Assembly: GCF_022436705.1 (NCBI RefSeq)
Contig: NZ_JAKUHT010000013.1
Location: forward strand, 1 to 64,000
DNA length: 64,000 nt
Direction of reading: 5' to 3'
DNA from: Nocardioides sp. CFH 31398
GTDB lineage: Bacteria; Actinomycetota; Actinomycetes; Propionibacteriales; Nocardioidaceae
The notes beneath the pieces were generated by a model. It was not told the DNA's origin. It worked only from the letters and a program-made list of their open reading frames with translations, and did no database searches. The translations under genes were made by a program, and so were the position numbers. Positions 1 to 7,955 of this stretch are shown here, piece after piece; the stretch's first letter is position 1; the number at the start of each line of letters is the position of its first letter.

Positions 1-63
1 GACGGCACCGCCCCCGCCGGGCGGCCCACCGCGGAGCCCGCGCCGGCGGAGGTCCCGACGTGA
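1..63 (+). CDS. C-terminal tail of an unidentified protein, possibly SipW-type signal peptidase (partial)
   Basis: The reading frame is open from the first base and ends at TGA 61-63, giving a 20-residue Ala/Pro-rich tail. The stop overlaps the GTG start of the next gene (GTGA), so the two are translationally coupled. The next two genes encode SipW-type substrates, which usually sit beside a dedicated signal peptidase I. That is the only basis for the suggested identity; the tail has no diagnostic residues. Confidence 0.45.
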   Translation, partial: DGTAPAGRPTAEPAPAEVPT

Positions 64-686
64 GCCGCCACCGCGCGACCCCGGCCTCCCTGCCGCGCCG
101 GACCCGCCACCGCGCTGCCCTGGCGCTCGCCCTCGTCGCCGCGCTCGGCGTCGGGGTCGGGGGTGGGGGGACGTACGCGTTCTGGAACGACCGCGCCGAC
201 GTCGGGACGGGCTCGGTGAGCGCCGGCACGATGGACCTGCGCGTGGACGACCAGGCGGTCGGCCAGGGCGCCGGCTACACCAAGTCGTCGATCGCGTTCG
301 CGAACCGGACCCCGGGGGAGTACGAGGCGTACAGCCTCACGCTCCGCAACGTCGGCGACCCCCCGGGCACGTACCGGCTGGAGGCGCTGCGGGGCGGCAC
401 CTGGACCTACCTCGACGACGCCGTCGTGGTGCAGGCCTACACGGGGAGCCCGGTCGAGGACACGACCTACCCGGTGCAGGACACCTGCTCGGGCGCGGCC
501 CTCGGCCCGGAGCAGCTGCTCACCAGCACCTCCGCGTTCTCGCTGACGACCTCCGCGCGGTCCCTCGCCGCGGGGGCGCAGGAGTCGGTCTGCGTGCGCA
601 TCGGGATCTCGGTCAACGCCGGCAACGGCAACCAGGGCAAGACCGGCACGCTGCTGCTGCGCGCGACCTTGACCCAGGTGACCTGA
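60..686 (+). CDS. Secreted protein with SipW-type signal peptide (TasA/camelysin-like)
   Basis: This 208-aa protein has a basic N-terminus, a hydrophobic stretch at about residues 17-38 and then YAFWND. The pattern of a hydrophobic core followed by a (T/S)YAFW(N/T)D segment is typical of SipW-dependent signal peptides in TasA/camelysin-like proteins, which are exported and often form surface fibres. The remainder is beta-rich with two cysteines (about residues 141 and 179). It starts at GTG 60, inside the stop of the preceding frame, and its stop overlaps the ATG of the next gene, so three genes appear to form one operon. Fibre formation is an inference from the family. Confidence 0.6.
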   Translation: MSRHRATPASLPRRTRHRAALALALVAALGVGVGGGGTYAFWNDRADVGTGSVSAGTMDLRVDDQAVGQGAGYTKSSIAFANRTPGEYEAYSLTLRNVGDPPGTYRLEALRGGTWTYLDDAVVVQAYTGSPVEDTTYPVQDTCSGAALGPEQLLTSTSAFSLTTSARSLAAGAQESVCVRIGISVNAGNGNQGKTGTLLLRATLTQVT

Positions 687-1204
687 TGGTCCGGCGTCGC
701 CCCGCGGTGGCCGCCACGCTGCTCGCCGGACTGCTGCTGCTCCTCCCCGGCCACGTCGCGGGCACCGCGGCGGTCTACACCGACGCCGCGGCCTCGACCA
801 CCGGCGAGGTCGGCGCGTCGACCGTCTTCGTGCCCCCGGCGGCGAACCCGGTGTCCTGCGTCGAGTCGGGACCGACGCTCAACCCGGGCGCGAGCGTCAC
901 CTTCACGACCGATCGCGTCGCGGAGCCGCCGCGCGGGGGCGTGCAGTACGTCCTGCGCGTCTACCGGGTCGACGTCACCCCCGCGACCAAGCTGGGTCCG
1001 GACTTCCTCATGAACGTCGGGCCGACGACGGCGACGCTCACCTTCGACGGGGGCGGGCTCACGCTCCTGCAGGACACGGCCTACCAGGCCCGGGTGACGA
1101 CCCGGCTGACGGACTCCGCGCGCGAGTCGAGCCCCGCGCGGCTCCGCAACTTCCGCAACGGCGGCCTGCTCATCGCCAACTTCACCTGCGGCACCGGCAC
1201 CTGA
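686..1204 (+). CDS. Small secreted protein, SipW-cluster companion
   Basis: This 172-aa product has a basic N-terminus, a hydrophobic segment at about residues 9-30, and VAGTAAVYTDAA, which resembles the cleavage region of SipW-type exported proteins. The mature part is probably a single beta-sandwich domain with two cysteines (about 57 and 168) that could form a disulfide. The start ATG overlaps the upstream stop (TGATG). I recognise no precise family. Co-export with the upstream protein by the same peptidase is inferred from gene order. Confidence 0.5.
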   Translation: MVRRRPAVAATLLAGLLLLLPGHVAGTAAVYTDAAASTTGEVGASTVFVPPAANPVSCVESGPTLNPGASVTFTTDRVAEPPRGGVQYVLRVYRVDVTPATKLGPDFLMNVGPTTATLTFDGGGLTLLQDTAYQARVTTRLTDSARESSPARLRNFRNGGLLIANFTCGTGT

Positions 1205-1242
1205 GCGCTCCCGTGCCCGCCGGGCGACCAGCGGCAGGTCGG

Positions 1243-1248
1243 TAGGAT
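1243..1248 (+). promoter_or_regulatory. Putative -10 box for yebC
   Basis: TAGGAT lies in the 106-bp gap before yebC and fits the actinobacterial TANNNT consensus. The leader would be about 55 nt and carries GAAGGGA six bases before the ATG. Confidence 0.4.
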
Positions 1249-1310
1249 CGATCCTCGCGGAGGGGTCGGGCGGCCCCTGACCGTGCGCAGCGACGACGAA
1301 GGGACGAGCG

Positions 1311-2075
1311 ATGTCAGGCCACTCCAAGTGGGCGACCACGAAGCACAAGAAGGCCGTCATCGACGCGCGGCGCAGCAAGATGAACACCAAGCTCGTGAAG
1401 AACATCGAGGTCGCGGCCCGGATGGGCGGCGGCGACCCCGCGGGCAACCCCACGCTGTACGACGCCATCCAGAAGGCGAAGAAGTCGTCGGTCACGAAGG
1501 ACAACATCGAGCGCGCCGTGCAGCGCGGCTCCGGCGCCGAGGCGGGCGGGGCCGACTACCAGACGATCATGTACGAGGGCTACGGCCCTGGCGGCGTCGC
1601 GCTGCTGGTCGAGTGCCTGACGGACAACAAGAACCGGGCCGCCATGGAGGTCCGCACCGCGATGACCCGCAACGGCGGCACGCTCGCCGACCCGGGCTCG
1701 GTGTCCTTCCTCTTCCACCGCAAGGGCGTGGTCGTCGTCCCTCAGCAGCAGGAGGGGCGCACCCTCGCCGAGGACGACGTCCTCGAGGCCACGCTGGAGG
1801 CCGGCGCGGACGACATCAACGACCTGGGGGAGTCGTTCGAGGTCATCTCGGAGGCCACCGACCTGCTCGGCGTGCGGACCGCGCTGCAGGCGGCCGGCTT
1901 CGACTACGACTCCGCCGAGGCCTCCTTCGTCCCGGACTCGCAGGTCGAGCTCGACGCCGAGGTGGCGCCCAAGGTGTTCCGCCTCGTCGAGGCCCTCGAG
2001 GACCTGGACGACGTCCAGAACGTCTACGCGAACTTCGACGTCTCCGACGAGGTCATGGCGACCGTCGACGCCTGA
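1311..2075 (+). CDS. yebC: YebC/PmpR family protein (TACO1-like)
   Basis: This 254-aa protein begins [14 protein letters not shown], the hallmark N-terminus of the YebC/PmpR family, and is full length. It keeps the family motifs NIERAVQRG and [19 protein letters not shown]. Members are cytoplasmic and are described as DNA-binding regulators and as translation factors easing ribosome stalling. The ATG at 1311 has a good Shine-Dalgarno site (1298-1304). It lies directly upstream of ruvCAB, the usual actinobacterial arrangement, but the LexA-type box before ruvC suggests separate control of the resolvasome genes. Confidence 0.95.
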   Translation: MSGHSKWATTKHKKAVIDARRSKMNTKLVKNIEVAARMGGGDPAGNPTLYDAIQKAKKSSVTKDNIERAVQRGSGAEAGGADYQTIMYEGYGPGGVALLVECLTDNKNRAAMEVRTAMTRNGGTLADPGSVSFLFHRKGVVVVPQQQEGRTLAEDDVLEATLEAGADDINDLGESFEVISEATDLLGVRTALQAAGFDYDSAEASFVPDSQVELDAEVAPKVFRLVEALEDLDDVQNVYANFDVSDEVMATVDA

Positions 2076-2077
2076 GC

Positions 2078-2097
2078 CCCCGGCCGTCCCGCCGGGG
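2078..2097 (+). terminator. GC-rich hairpin after yebC
   Basis: A 7-bp perfect stem (CCCCGGC / GCCGGGG) with a 6-nt loop begins two bases after the yebC stop. It has no U-tract, as is common for actinobacterial terminators. Confidence 0.4.
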
Positions 2098-2129
2098 CGT
2101 GTCGCGTGGGCGACGTCGGTGCCGGCCGC

Positions 2130-2135
2130 TAGCGT
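2130..2135 (+). promoter_or_regulatory. Putative -10 box for ruvCAB
   Basis: TAGCGT matches TANNNT. It lies just upstream of the LexA-type box, so a bound repressor would cover the transcription start. Confidence 0.45.
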
Positions 2136-2138
2136 GTG

Positions 2139-2152
2139 CGAACAGGTGTTCG
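2139..2152 (+). promoter_or_regulatory. LexA (SOS) box upstream of ruvCAB
   Basis: CGAACAGGTGTTCG is a palindrome that matches the Gram-positive/actinobacterial LexA operator CGAAC-N4-GTTCG in all ten conserved positions. It sits 4 bp after the -10 box and 18 bp before the ruvC start, ideal for repression, so ruvC-ruvA-ruvB should be induced by DNA damage. Confidence 0.85.
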
Positions 2153-2170
2153 TACGGCGAGAGGTGGCCC

Positions 2171-2692
2171 ATGCGCGTGCTCGGGATCGACCCCGGGCTG
2201 ACCCGGTGCGGGGTCGGCGTCGTCGAGGGTGACGTGGGCCGGCCGCTGCGGCTCGTCGACGCCAACGTCATCAGGACCTCCGCGGGGGTGCCGATCGCGA
2301 CCCGGCTCGTGACCATCGAGGCCGGGCTGGCGGAGTGGATCGAGGAGTTCCGCCCCGACGCCGTCGCGGTCGAGCGGGTCTTCGCGCGCTCCGACGTCTC
2401 GACCGTGATGGGCACCGCGCAGGCCAGCGGCCTCGCGCTGGTCGCGGCCGCGCGGCGGGGGATCGCCGTCGCGACACACACCCCCAGCGAGGTCAAGGCC
2501 GCCGTCTCCGGCAACGGCCGCGCCGACAAGGCCCAGGTCGGCCTGATGGTCGCCCGCATCCTGCGGCTGCCCGCCGCCCCGAAGCCCGCGGACGCGGCGG
2601 ACGCCGTCGCGCTCGCGATCACCCACATCTGGCGCGGCGGCGCCCAGGCGCGGCTGGACGCCGCGCTGGCCCGCTCGGGAGGAGCACGATGA
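2171..2692 (+). CDS. ruvC: Holliday junction endodeoxyribonuclease RuvC
   Basis: This 173-aa protein is a normal-length RuvC, which cleaves Holliday junctions symmetrically with RuvAB. Visible catalytic motifs are [10 protein letters not shown] (first Asp, about residue 7), AVERVF (Glu, about residue 69) and the C-terminal DAADAVALA pair of acidic residues. The ATG at 2171 is preceded by GAGAGGTGG. Its stop overlaps the ruvA start (ATGA). Expression is probably SOS-regulated through the adjacent LexA-type box. Confidence 0.96.
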   Translation: MRVLGIDPGLTRCGVGVVEGDVGRPLRLVDANVIRTSAGVPIATRLVTIEAGLAEWIEEFRPDAVAVERVFARSDVSTVMGTAQASGLALVAAARRGIAVATHTPSEVKAAVSGNGRADKAQVGLMVARILRLPAAPKPADAADAVALAITHIWRGGAQARLDAALARSGGAR

Positions 2693-3297
2693 TCAGCAGC
2701 GTCCGCGGCCCCGTCCTGGCCGTGACCCTGACCGGCGCGGTCGTCGAGGTCGGCGGCATCGGCCTCCACCTCGCCTGCACGCCGGGCACCCTGGCGGGGC
2801 TGCGGACCGGGCAGGAGGCCACGCTCGCGGCCTCGCTCGTCGTCCGGGAGGACTCCCTGACCCTGTTCGGCTTCGCGAGCGACGACGAGCGCGACTGCTT
2901 CGAGCTGGCGCAGACCGCCTCCGGCGTGGGTCCGAAGGTCGCCCAGGCGATGCTCGCCGTCCTCGGCCCCGACGAGCTGCGCCGGGCGATCGCCGCGGAG
3001 GACACCAAGCGCCTCACGGCGGTGCCGGGCATCGGGCAGAAGGGCGCCCAGCGGATCATCCTCGAGCTCAAGGACCGGATCGGTCCGCCCGTCGGTGCCG
3101 CCACCACGACCCCGGCCGGCCCGGCCGCGGGCTCCGCCGACGCCTGGCGCGGCCAGGTCCACCAGGGTCTCGTCGGCCTCGGCTGGTCGGCCAAGGAGGC
3201 GGACCGGGCGGTCGAGACGGTTGCCGACCAGGCCGGCCCGGTGCCCGACGTCGGGGCGCTGCTGCGAGCCGCGCTGCGCGCGCTGAGCAAGGCCTGA
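2689..3297 (+). CDS. ruvA: Holliday junction DNA helicase subunit RuvA
   Basis: This 202-aa protein begins MISSVRGPV, typical of RuvA, the tetrameric junction-binding subunit that loads RuvB. It has the N-terminal OB fold, the central helix-hairpin-helix region ([13 protein letters not shown] and [18 protein letters not shown], about residues 80-125), a low-complexity linker and the C-terminal RuvB-contacting domain ([15 protein letters not shown]). It is translationally coupled to ruvC by a 4-nt overlap and is followed 4 nt later by ruvB. Confidence 0.96.
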   Translation: MISSVRGPVLAVTLTGAVVEVGGIGLHLACTPGTLAGLRTGQEATLAASLVVREDSLTLFGFASDDERDCFELAQTASGVGPKVAQAMLAVLGPDELRRAIAAEDTKRLTAVPGIGQKGAQRIILELKDRIGPPVGAATTTPAGPAAGSADAWRGQVHQGLVGLGWSAKEADRAVETVADQAGPVPDVGALLRAALRALSKA

Positions 3298-3301
3298 CGT
3301 C

Positions 3302-4387
<1,086 letters not shown>

Positions 4388-4551
4388 CGCTCCCGGTCGC
4401 CGGCACACGGCCGGTCGAGCCGGCGGGGACCAGGTCGTGCGCGGGGCCCGAGGCCGCGTCGACCCGGGCCGGTGCTCCCGGGCCCGCGAGGCGATCTCGT
4501 GGCTCACCGGCGGAACCGACCACCTCGGACGGGGCGGTGACAGCCTCCTCC

Positions 4552-4557
4552 TAGACT
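4552..4557 (+). promoter_or_regulatory. Putative -10 box for yajC
   Basis: TAGACT lies 41 nt before the yajC start in the 205-bp gap after ruvB, so yajC-apt probably has its own promoter rather than depending on the SOS-controlled ruv transcript. Confidence 0.4.
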
Positions 4558-4592
4558 CGGGTCGGTCCCACCCACCCGTGAAAGGTCTCCTC

Positions 4593-4925
4593 GTGGAGCA
4601 GCTGTCCGCCCTCCTTCCGATCATCGCGATCGTCGCGATCTTCTACCTGCTGGTGATCCGGCCGCAGTCCAAGCGCGCCAAGCAGCAGCGTGAGATGCAG
4701 GCGGCGCTGGGGGTGGGCTCCGAGGTCATGCTCACCTCCGGCATCTTCGGGACCCTCGTGGCCGTCGACGATCCCGAGCGCGTCGACGTCTCCATCGCCG
4801 ACGGCGTCGTCGTCACGGTCGCGCGCGCCGCGATCGCCACGGTCGTCCCGGAGAGGACCCCGCTCGGCGACACCGCCGCGGACCCGGCCGTCGACACGAC
4901 CGACGACACCCGCAAGGAGCTCTGA
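4593..4925 (+). CDS. yajC: Preprotein translocase subunit YajC
   Basis: This 110-aa protein has one N-terminal membrane helix (SALLPIIAIVAIFYLLVIRP) followed by QSKRAKQQREMQ and the conserved VMLTSGIFGTLVAV core. YajC is a small accessory subunit associated with SecDF in the Sec translocon. GTG 4593 is preferred because AAAGG lies seven bases upstream; an in-frame GTG at 4578 is the alternative. The expected downstream partners secD and secF are missing, and the next gene, apt, starts on the base after the yajC stop. Confidence 0.9.
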   Translation: MEQLSALLPIIAIVAIFYLLVIRPQSKRAKQQREMQAALGVGSEVMLTSGIFGTLVAVDDPERVDVSIADGVVVTVARAAIATVVPERTPLGDTAADPAVDTTDDTRKEL

Positions 4926-5477
4926 GTGAGCGACGCCCTGGAGCGCGCCCGCTCCGCCATGGAGCGGCTGGTGGTCGACGTCCCGGACTTCCCGACCGAG
5001 GGCGTGGTGTTCAAGGACATCACCCCGCTGCTGGCCGACCCGGCCGGTCTGGGCGACGTCGTCGAGGCACTCGCGGCCGCCGGCCGCGACGCCGACGGCA
5101 CGACCACCGTCGACGCGGTCGTCGGCATGGAGGCCCGCGGCTTCCTGCTCGCCGCGCCCGTCGCGCTGGCCCTCGGGGTGCCGCTGGTGCCGGTCCGCAA
5201 GGCGGGCAAGCTGCCGCGCGAGACTTACTCCGTCTCCTACTCGCTGGAGTACGGCGAGGCCACCCTCGAGATCCACACCGACGCGCTGGGGGAGGGCGAC
5301 CGCGTGCTGCTCGTGGACGACGTCCTCGCCACCGGGGGCACGCTGGCCGCCACGCGCGAGCTCGTCGAGCGCTGCGGCGCGCGGACGACGTCCGTCGCGA
5401 TGCTCATGGAGCTCACGTTCCTGCCCGGTCGCGAGTCGCTGGGCGACATCCCGCTGACGAGCCTGCTCGCGGTCTGA
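4926..5477 (+). CDS. apt: Adenine phosphoribosyltransferase
   Basis: This 183-aa enzyme converts adenine and PRPP to AMP for purine salvage. The family signature [14 protein letters not shown] is near residue 20, and the PRPP-binding loop [13 protein letters not shown] is at about residues 126-138. GTG 4926 directly abuts the yajC stop, and AAGGAG inside the last yajC codons serves as ribosome-binding site. In most Actinobacteria secD and secF lie between yajC and apt; both are absent here although both flanking genes are intact. Confidence 0.95.
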   Translation: MSDALERARSAMERLVVDVPDFPTEGVVFKDITPLLADPAGLGDVVEALAAAGRDADGTTTVDAVVGMEARGFLLAAPVALALGVPLVPVRKAGKLPRETYSVSYSLEYGEATLEIHTDALGEGDRVLLVDDVLATGGTLAATRELVERCGARTTSVAMLMELTFLPGRESLGDIPLTSLLAV

Positions 5478-5496
5478 GTCGCGTCGGGCACGGCCC

Positions 5497-5502
5497 TACA
5501 CT
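5497..5502 (+). promoter_or_regulatory. Putative -10 box for rel
   Basis: TACACT ends 6 nt before the GTG of the (p)ppGpp synthetase gene, the spacing of a leaderless promoter. A GGAGG between them would instead suit an apt read-through transcript. Confidence 0.4.
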
Positions 5503-5508
5503 GGAGGC

Positions 5509-7866
5509 GTGACCGACGACACCGGGCGCGCTCCCTCCGGGACCGCCACCGAGCCCCGGGTCGAGACGAGCCCGGCGGCGCCGCCGCCCGAGCCCCGTCC
5601 CGCACCCGAGCCGGTCACCTCCGCCCGCGGGATGCGCGCACGCCTGGCGCGGATCGGCACGCGCAGCAGCTCCGGTGACAACCCGGTGCTGGGGCCGCTG
5701 TTCAAGGCGGTCCGCACGCACCACCCCAAGGCGGACCTCGCCCTGCTCGAGCGCGCGTACACCACCGCGGAGCGCCTGCACTCGCACCAGTCGCGCAAGA
5801 GCGGGGACCCGTACATCACCCACCCGCTCGCGGTGACCACCATCCTCGCCGAGATCGGCATGACCGAGCCGACGCTCGTCGCCTCGCTCCTGCACGACAC
5901 CGTCGAGGACACCGAGTACACCCTCGCCCAGCTGCGCGCCGACTTCGGCGACGAGGTCGCGCAGCTCGTGGACGGCGTCACCAAGCTCGACAAGGTCAAG
6001 TACGGCGACTCGGCCCAGGCCGAGACGCTGCGCAAGATGATCGTCGCGATGGCCCGCGACATCCGGGTGCTGGTCATCAAGCTCGCCGACCGGCTCCACA
6101 ACATGCGGACGCTGCGCTACGTCAAGCCGGAGACGCAGGAGCGGAAGGCCCGCGAGACGCTCGACATCTACGCCCCCCTCGCGCACAGGCTGGGCATGAA
6201 CACCCTGAAGTGGGAGCTCGAGGACCTCGCGTTCGCGACGCTCCACCCCAAGATCTACGACGAGATCGTGCGCCTGGTGGCCGAGCGGGCGCCGTCCCGC
6301 GACTCGTTCCTCGCCCAGGTCATCAGCGAGGTCGAGGCCGACCTCAAGGCCGCGGGCATCAAGGCCACCGTCACCGGCCGGCCCAAGCACTACTACTCGA
6401 TCTACCAGAAGATGATCGTCGGCGGCCGCGAGTTCTCCGACATCTACGACCTGGTCGGCATCCGCGTCCTCGTCGAGCAGGACCGCGACTGCTACGCCGT
6501 GCTCGGCGTCCTGCACCACCGCTGGAACCCCGTCGTCGGCCGGTTCAAGGACTTCGTCGCGCTCCCGAAGTTCAACATGTACCAGTCGCTGCACACCACG
6601 GTGATCGGCCCCCAGGGCAAGCCCGTCGAGCTGCAGATCCGCACCTACGGCATGCACCGCCGGGCGGAGTACGGCGTCGCGGCGCACTGGAAGTACAAGG
6701 AGGACGGCCGCTCAGGTGCCGACACCGAGCGTCGCGGCGACCTGGACGACATGACCTGGGTCAAGCAGCTCCTCGACTGGCAGAGCGACGTCGAGGACCC
6801 GGGCGAGTTCCTGGAGTCCCTGCGCTTCGAGGTCAACCAGTCCGAGGTCTACGTCTTCACCCCCCGCGGCGACGTCATCGCCCTCCCGGCCGGCGCGACC
6901 CCCGTCGACTTCGCGTACGCCGTCCACACCGAGGTCGGCCACCACACGATCGGCGCCCGCGTGAACGGGCGGCTGGTCCCGCTGGAGTCGCAGCTGGAGA
7001 ACGGCGACAACGTCGAGGTCTTCACGTCGAAGGCCGCGAACGCCGGCCCGTCGCGCGACTGGCTCGGCTTCGTCAAGTCACCCCGCGCCCGGTCGAAGAT
7101 CCGGCAGTGGTTCACGAAGGAGCGCCGCGACGAGGCCATCGAGCGCGGCAAGGACCAGATCGCGCGGCTCATGCGCAAGGAGGGCCTGCCCCTCAAGCGC
7201 CTCATGTCCCACGAGACGCTGACCGAGGCGGCGACGCACTTCCACCTCTCCGACGTCACGTCGCTCTACGCCGCCGTCGGCGAGGCCAACCTCTCCGCGC
7301 AGGCCGTCGTACGCCGCGTCATCGAGCTCCACGGGGGCGACGCCGGCGCGGCCGAGGACCTCGCCGAGGCCGTCACCATCACGGGGCGCCGCGGGCGCTC
7401 CAAGGCCGCCGCCGCGGGCGACCCCGGCGTGATCGTCGCCGGCGCCCCCGACGTGTGGGTGAAGCTGGCGAAGTGCTGCACCCCGGTGCCGCCGGACCCC
7501 ATCCTCGGCTTCGTCACGAAGGGCGGCGGGGTCTCGGTCCACCGCGGCGACTGCACCAACGCCCGGGAGCTGCAGTCCCACCCCGAGCGGCTGCTCGCCG
7601 TCGAGTGGGCGCCGACGGCGCAGTCGATGTTCCTGGTCAACATCCAGGTGGAGGCCCTCGACCGGGCCCGCCTGCTCTCGGACATCACCATGGCGCTGTC
7701 CGACGTCCACGTGAACATCCTGTCCGCGTCGCTGTCGACCACCCGCGACCGCGTGGCCAAGAGCCGCTTCACCTTCGAGATGGCCGACGCGAAGCACCTC
7801 GACTCGGTCCTCCGCGCGGTCCGCACCGTGCCCGGCGTCTTCGACGCCTACCGCGTGACCCAGTAG
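5509..7866 (+). CDS. rel: Bifunctional (p)ppGpp synthetase/hydrolase (Rel/RSH)
   Basis: This 785-aa cytoplasmic protein makes and degrades the stringent-response alarmone (p)ppGpp. After a disordered Pro-rich N-terminus come the HD hydrolase domain ([10 protein letters not shown] near residue 128), the synthetase domain ([12 protein letters not shown], then RFKD near 345), a TGS domain ([10 protein letters not shown], about 445-505), a Cys-containing linker ([12 protein letters not shown]) and a C-terminal ACT domain (about 704-785). An intact HD motif together with RFKD rather than ExDD marks a bifunctional Rel. It follows apt, the conserved actinobacterial order. Confidence 0.95.
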   Translation: MTDDTGRAPSGTATEPRVETSPAAPPPEPRPAPEPVTSARGMRARLARIGTRSSSGDNPVLGPLFKAVRTHHPKADLALLERAYTTAERLHSHQSRKSGDPYITHPLAVTTILAEIGMTEPTLVASLLHDTVEDTEYTLAQLRADFGDEVAQLVDGVTKLDKVKYGDSAQAETLRKMIVAMARDIRVLVIKLADRLHNMRTLRYVKPETQERKARETLDIYAPLAHRLGMNTLKWELEDLAFATLHPKIYDEIVRLVAERAPSRDSFLAQVISEVEADLKAAGIKATVTGRPKHYYSIYQKMIVGGREFSDIYDLVGIRVLVEQDRDCYAVLGVLHHRWNPVVGRFKDFVALPKFNMYQSLHTTVIGPQGKPVELQIRTYGMHRRAEYGVAAHWKYKEDGRSGADTERRGDLDDMTWVKQLLDWQSDVEDPGEFLESLRFEVNQSEVYVFTPRGDVIALPAGATPVDFAYAVHTEVGHHTIGARVNGRLVPLESQLENGDNVEVFTSKAANAGPSRDWLGFVKSPRARSKIRQWFTKERRDEAIERGKDQIARLMRKEGLPLKRLMSHETLTEAATHFHLSDVTSLYAAVGEANLSAQAVVRRVIELHGGDAGAAEDLAEAVTITGRRGRSKAAAAGDPGVIVAGAPDVWVKLAKCCTPVPPDPILGFVTKGGGVSVHRGDCTNARELQSHPERLLAVEWAPTAQSMFLVNIQVEALDRARLLSDITMALSDVHVNILSASLSTTRDRVAKSRFTFEMADAKHLDSVLRAVRTVPGVFDAYRVTQ

Positions 7867-7878
7867 GTCGGTCGCCGA

Positions 7879-7943
7879 GGTCTCGACGCGGAGCCGCGGG
7901 CGCCCTTCGACAGGCTCAGGAACCACGGCTCCGCTGCTCGACC
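7879..7943. repeat. Imperfect inverted repeat between convergent genes (dispersed element, copy 1)
   Basis: Two 21-base arms (7879-7899 and 7923-7943) are near-complementary and enclose the core TCGACAGGCTCAGG at 7907-7920. The element fills the gap between the rel stop and the stop of the convergent OpgC-fusion gene, so it could act as a bidirectional terminator. The same 14-base core recurs in reverse orientation at 42469-42482, again between convergent genes. Confidence 0.6.
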
Positions 7944-7955
7944 ACCTCCCGCCTC

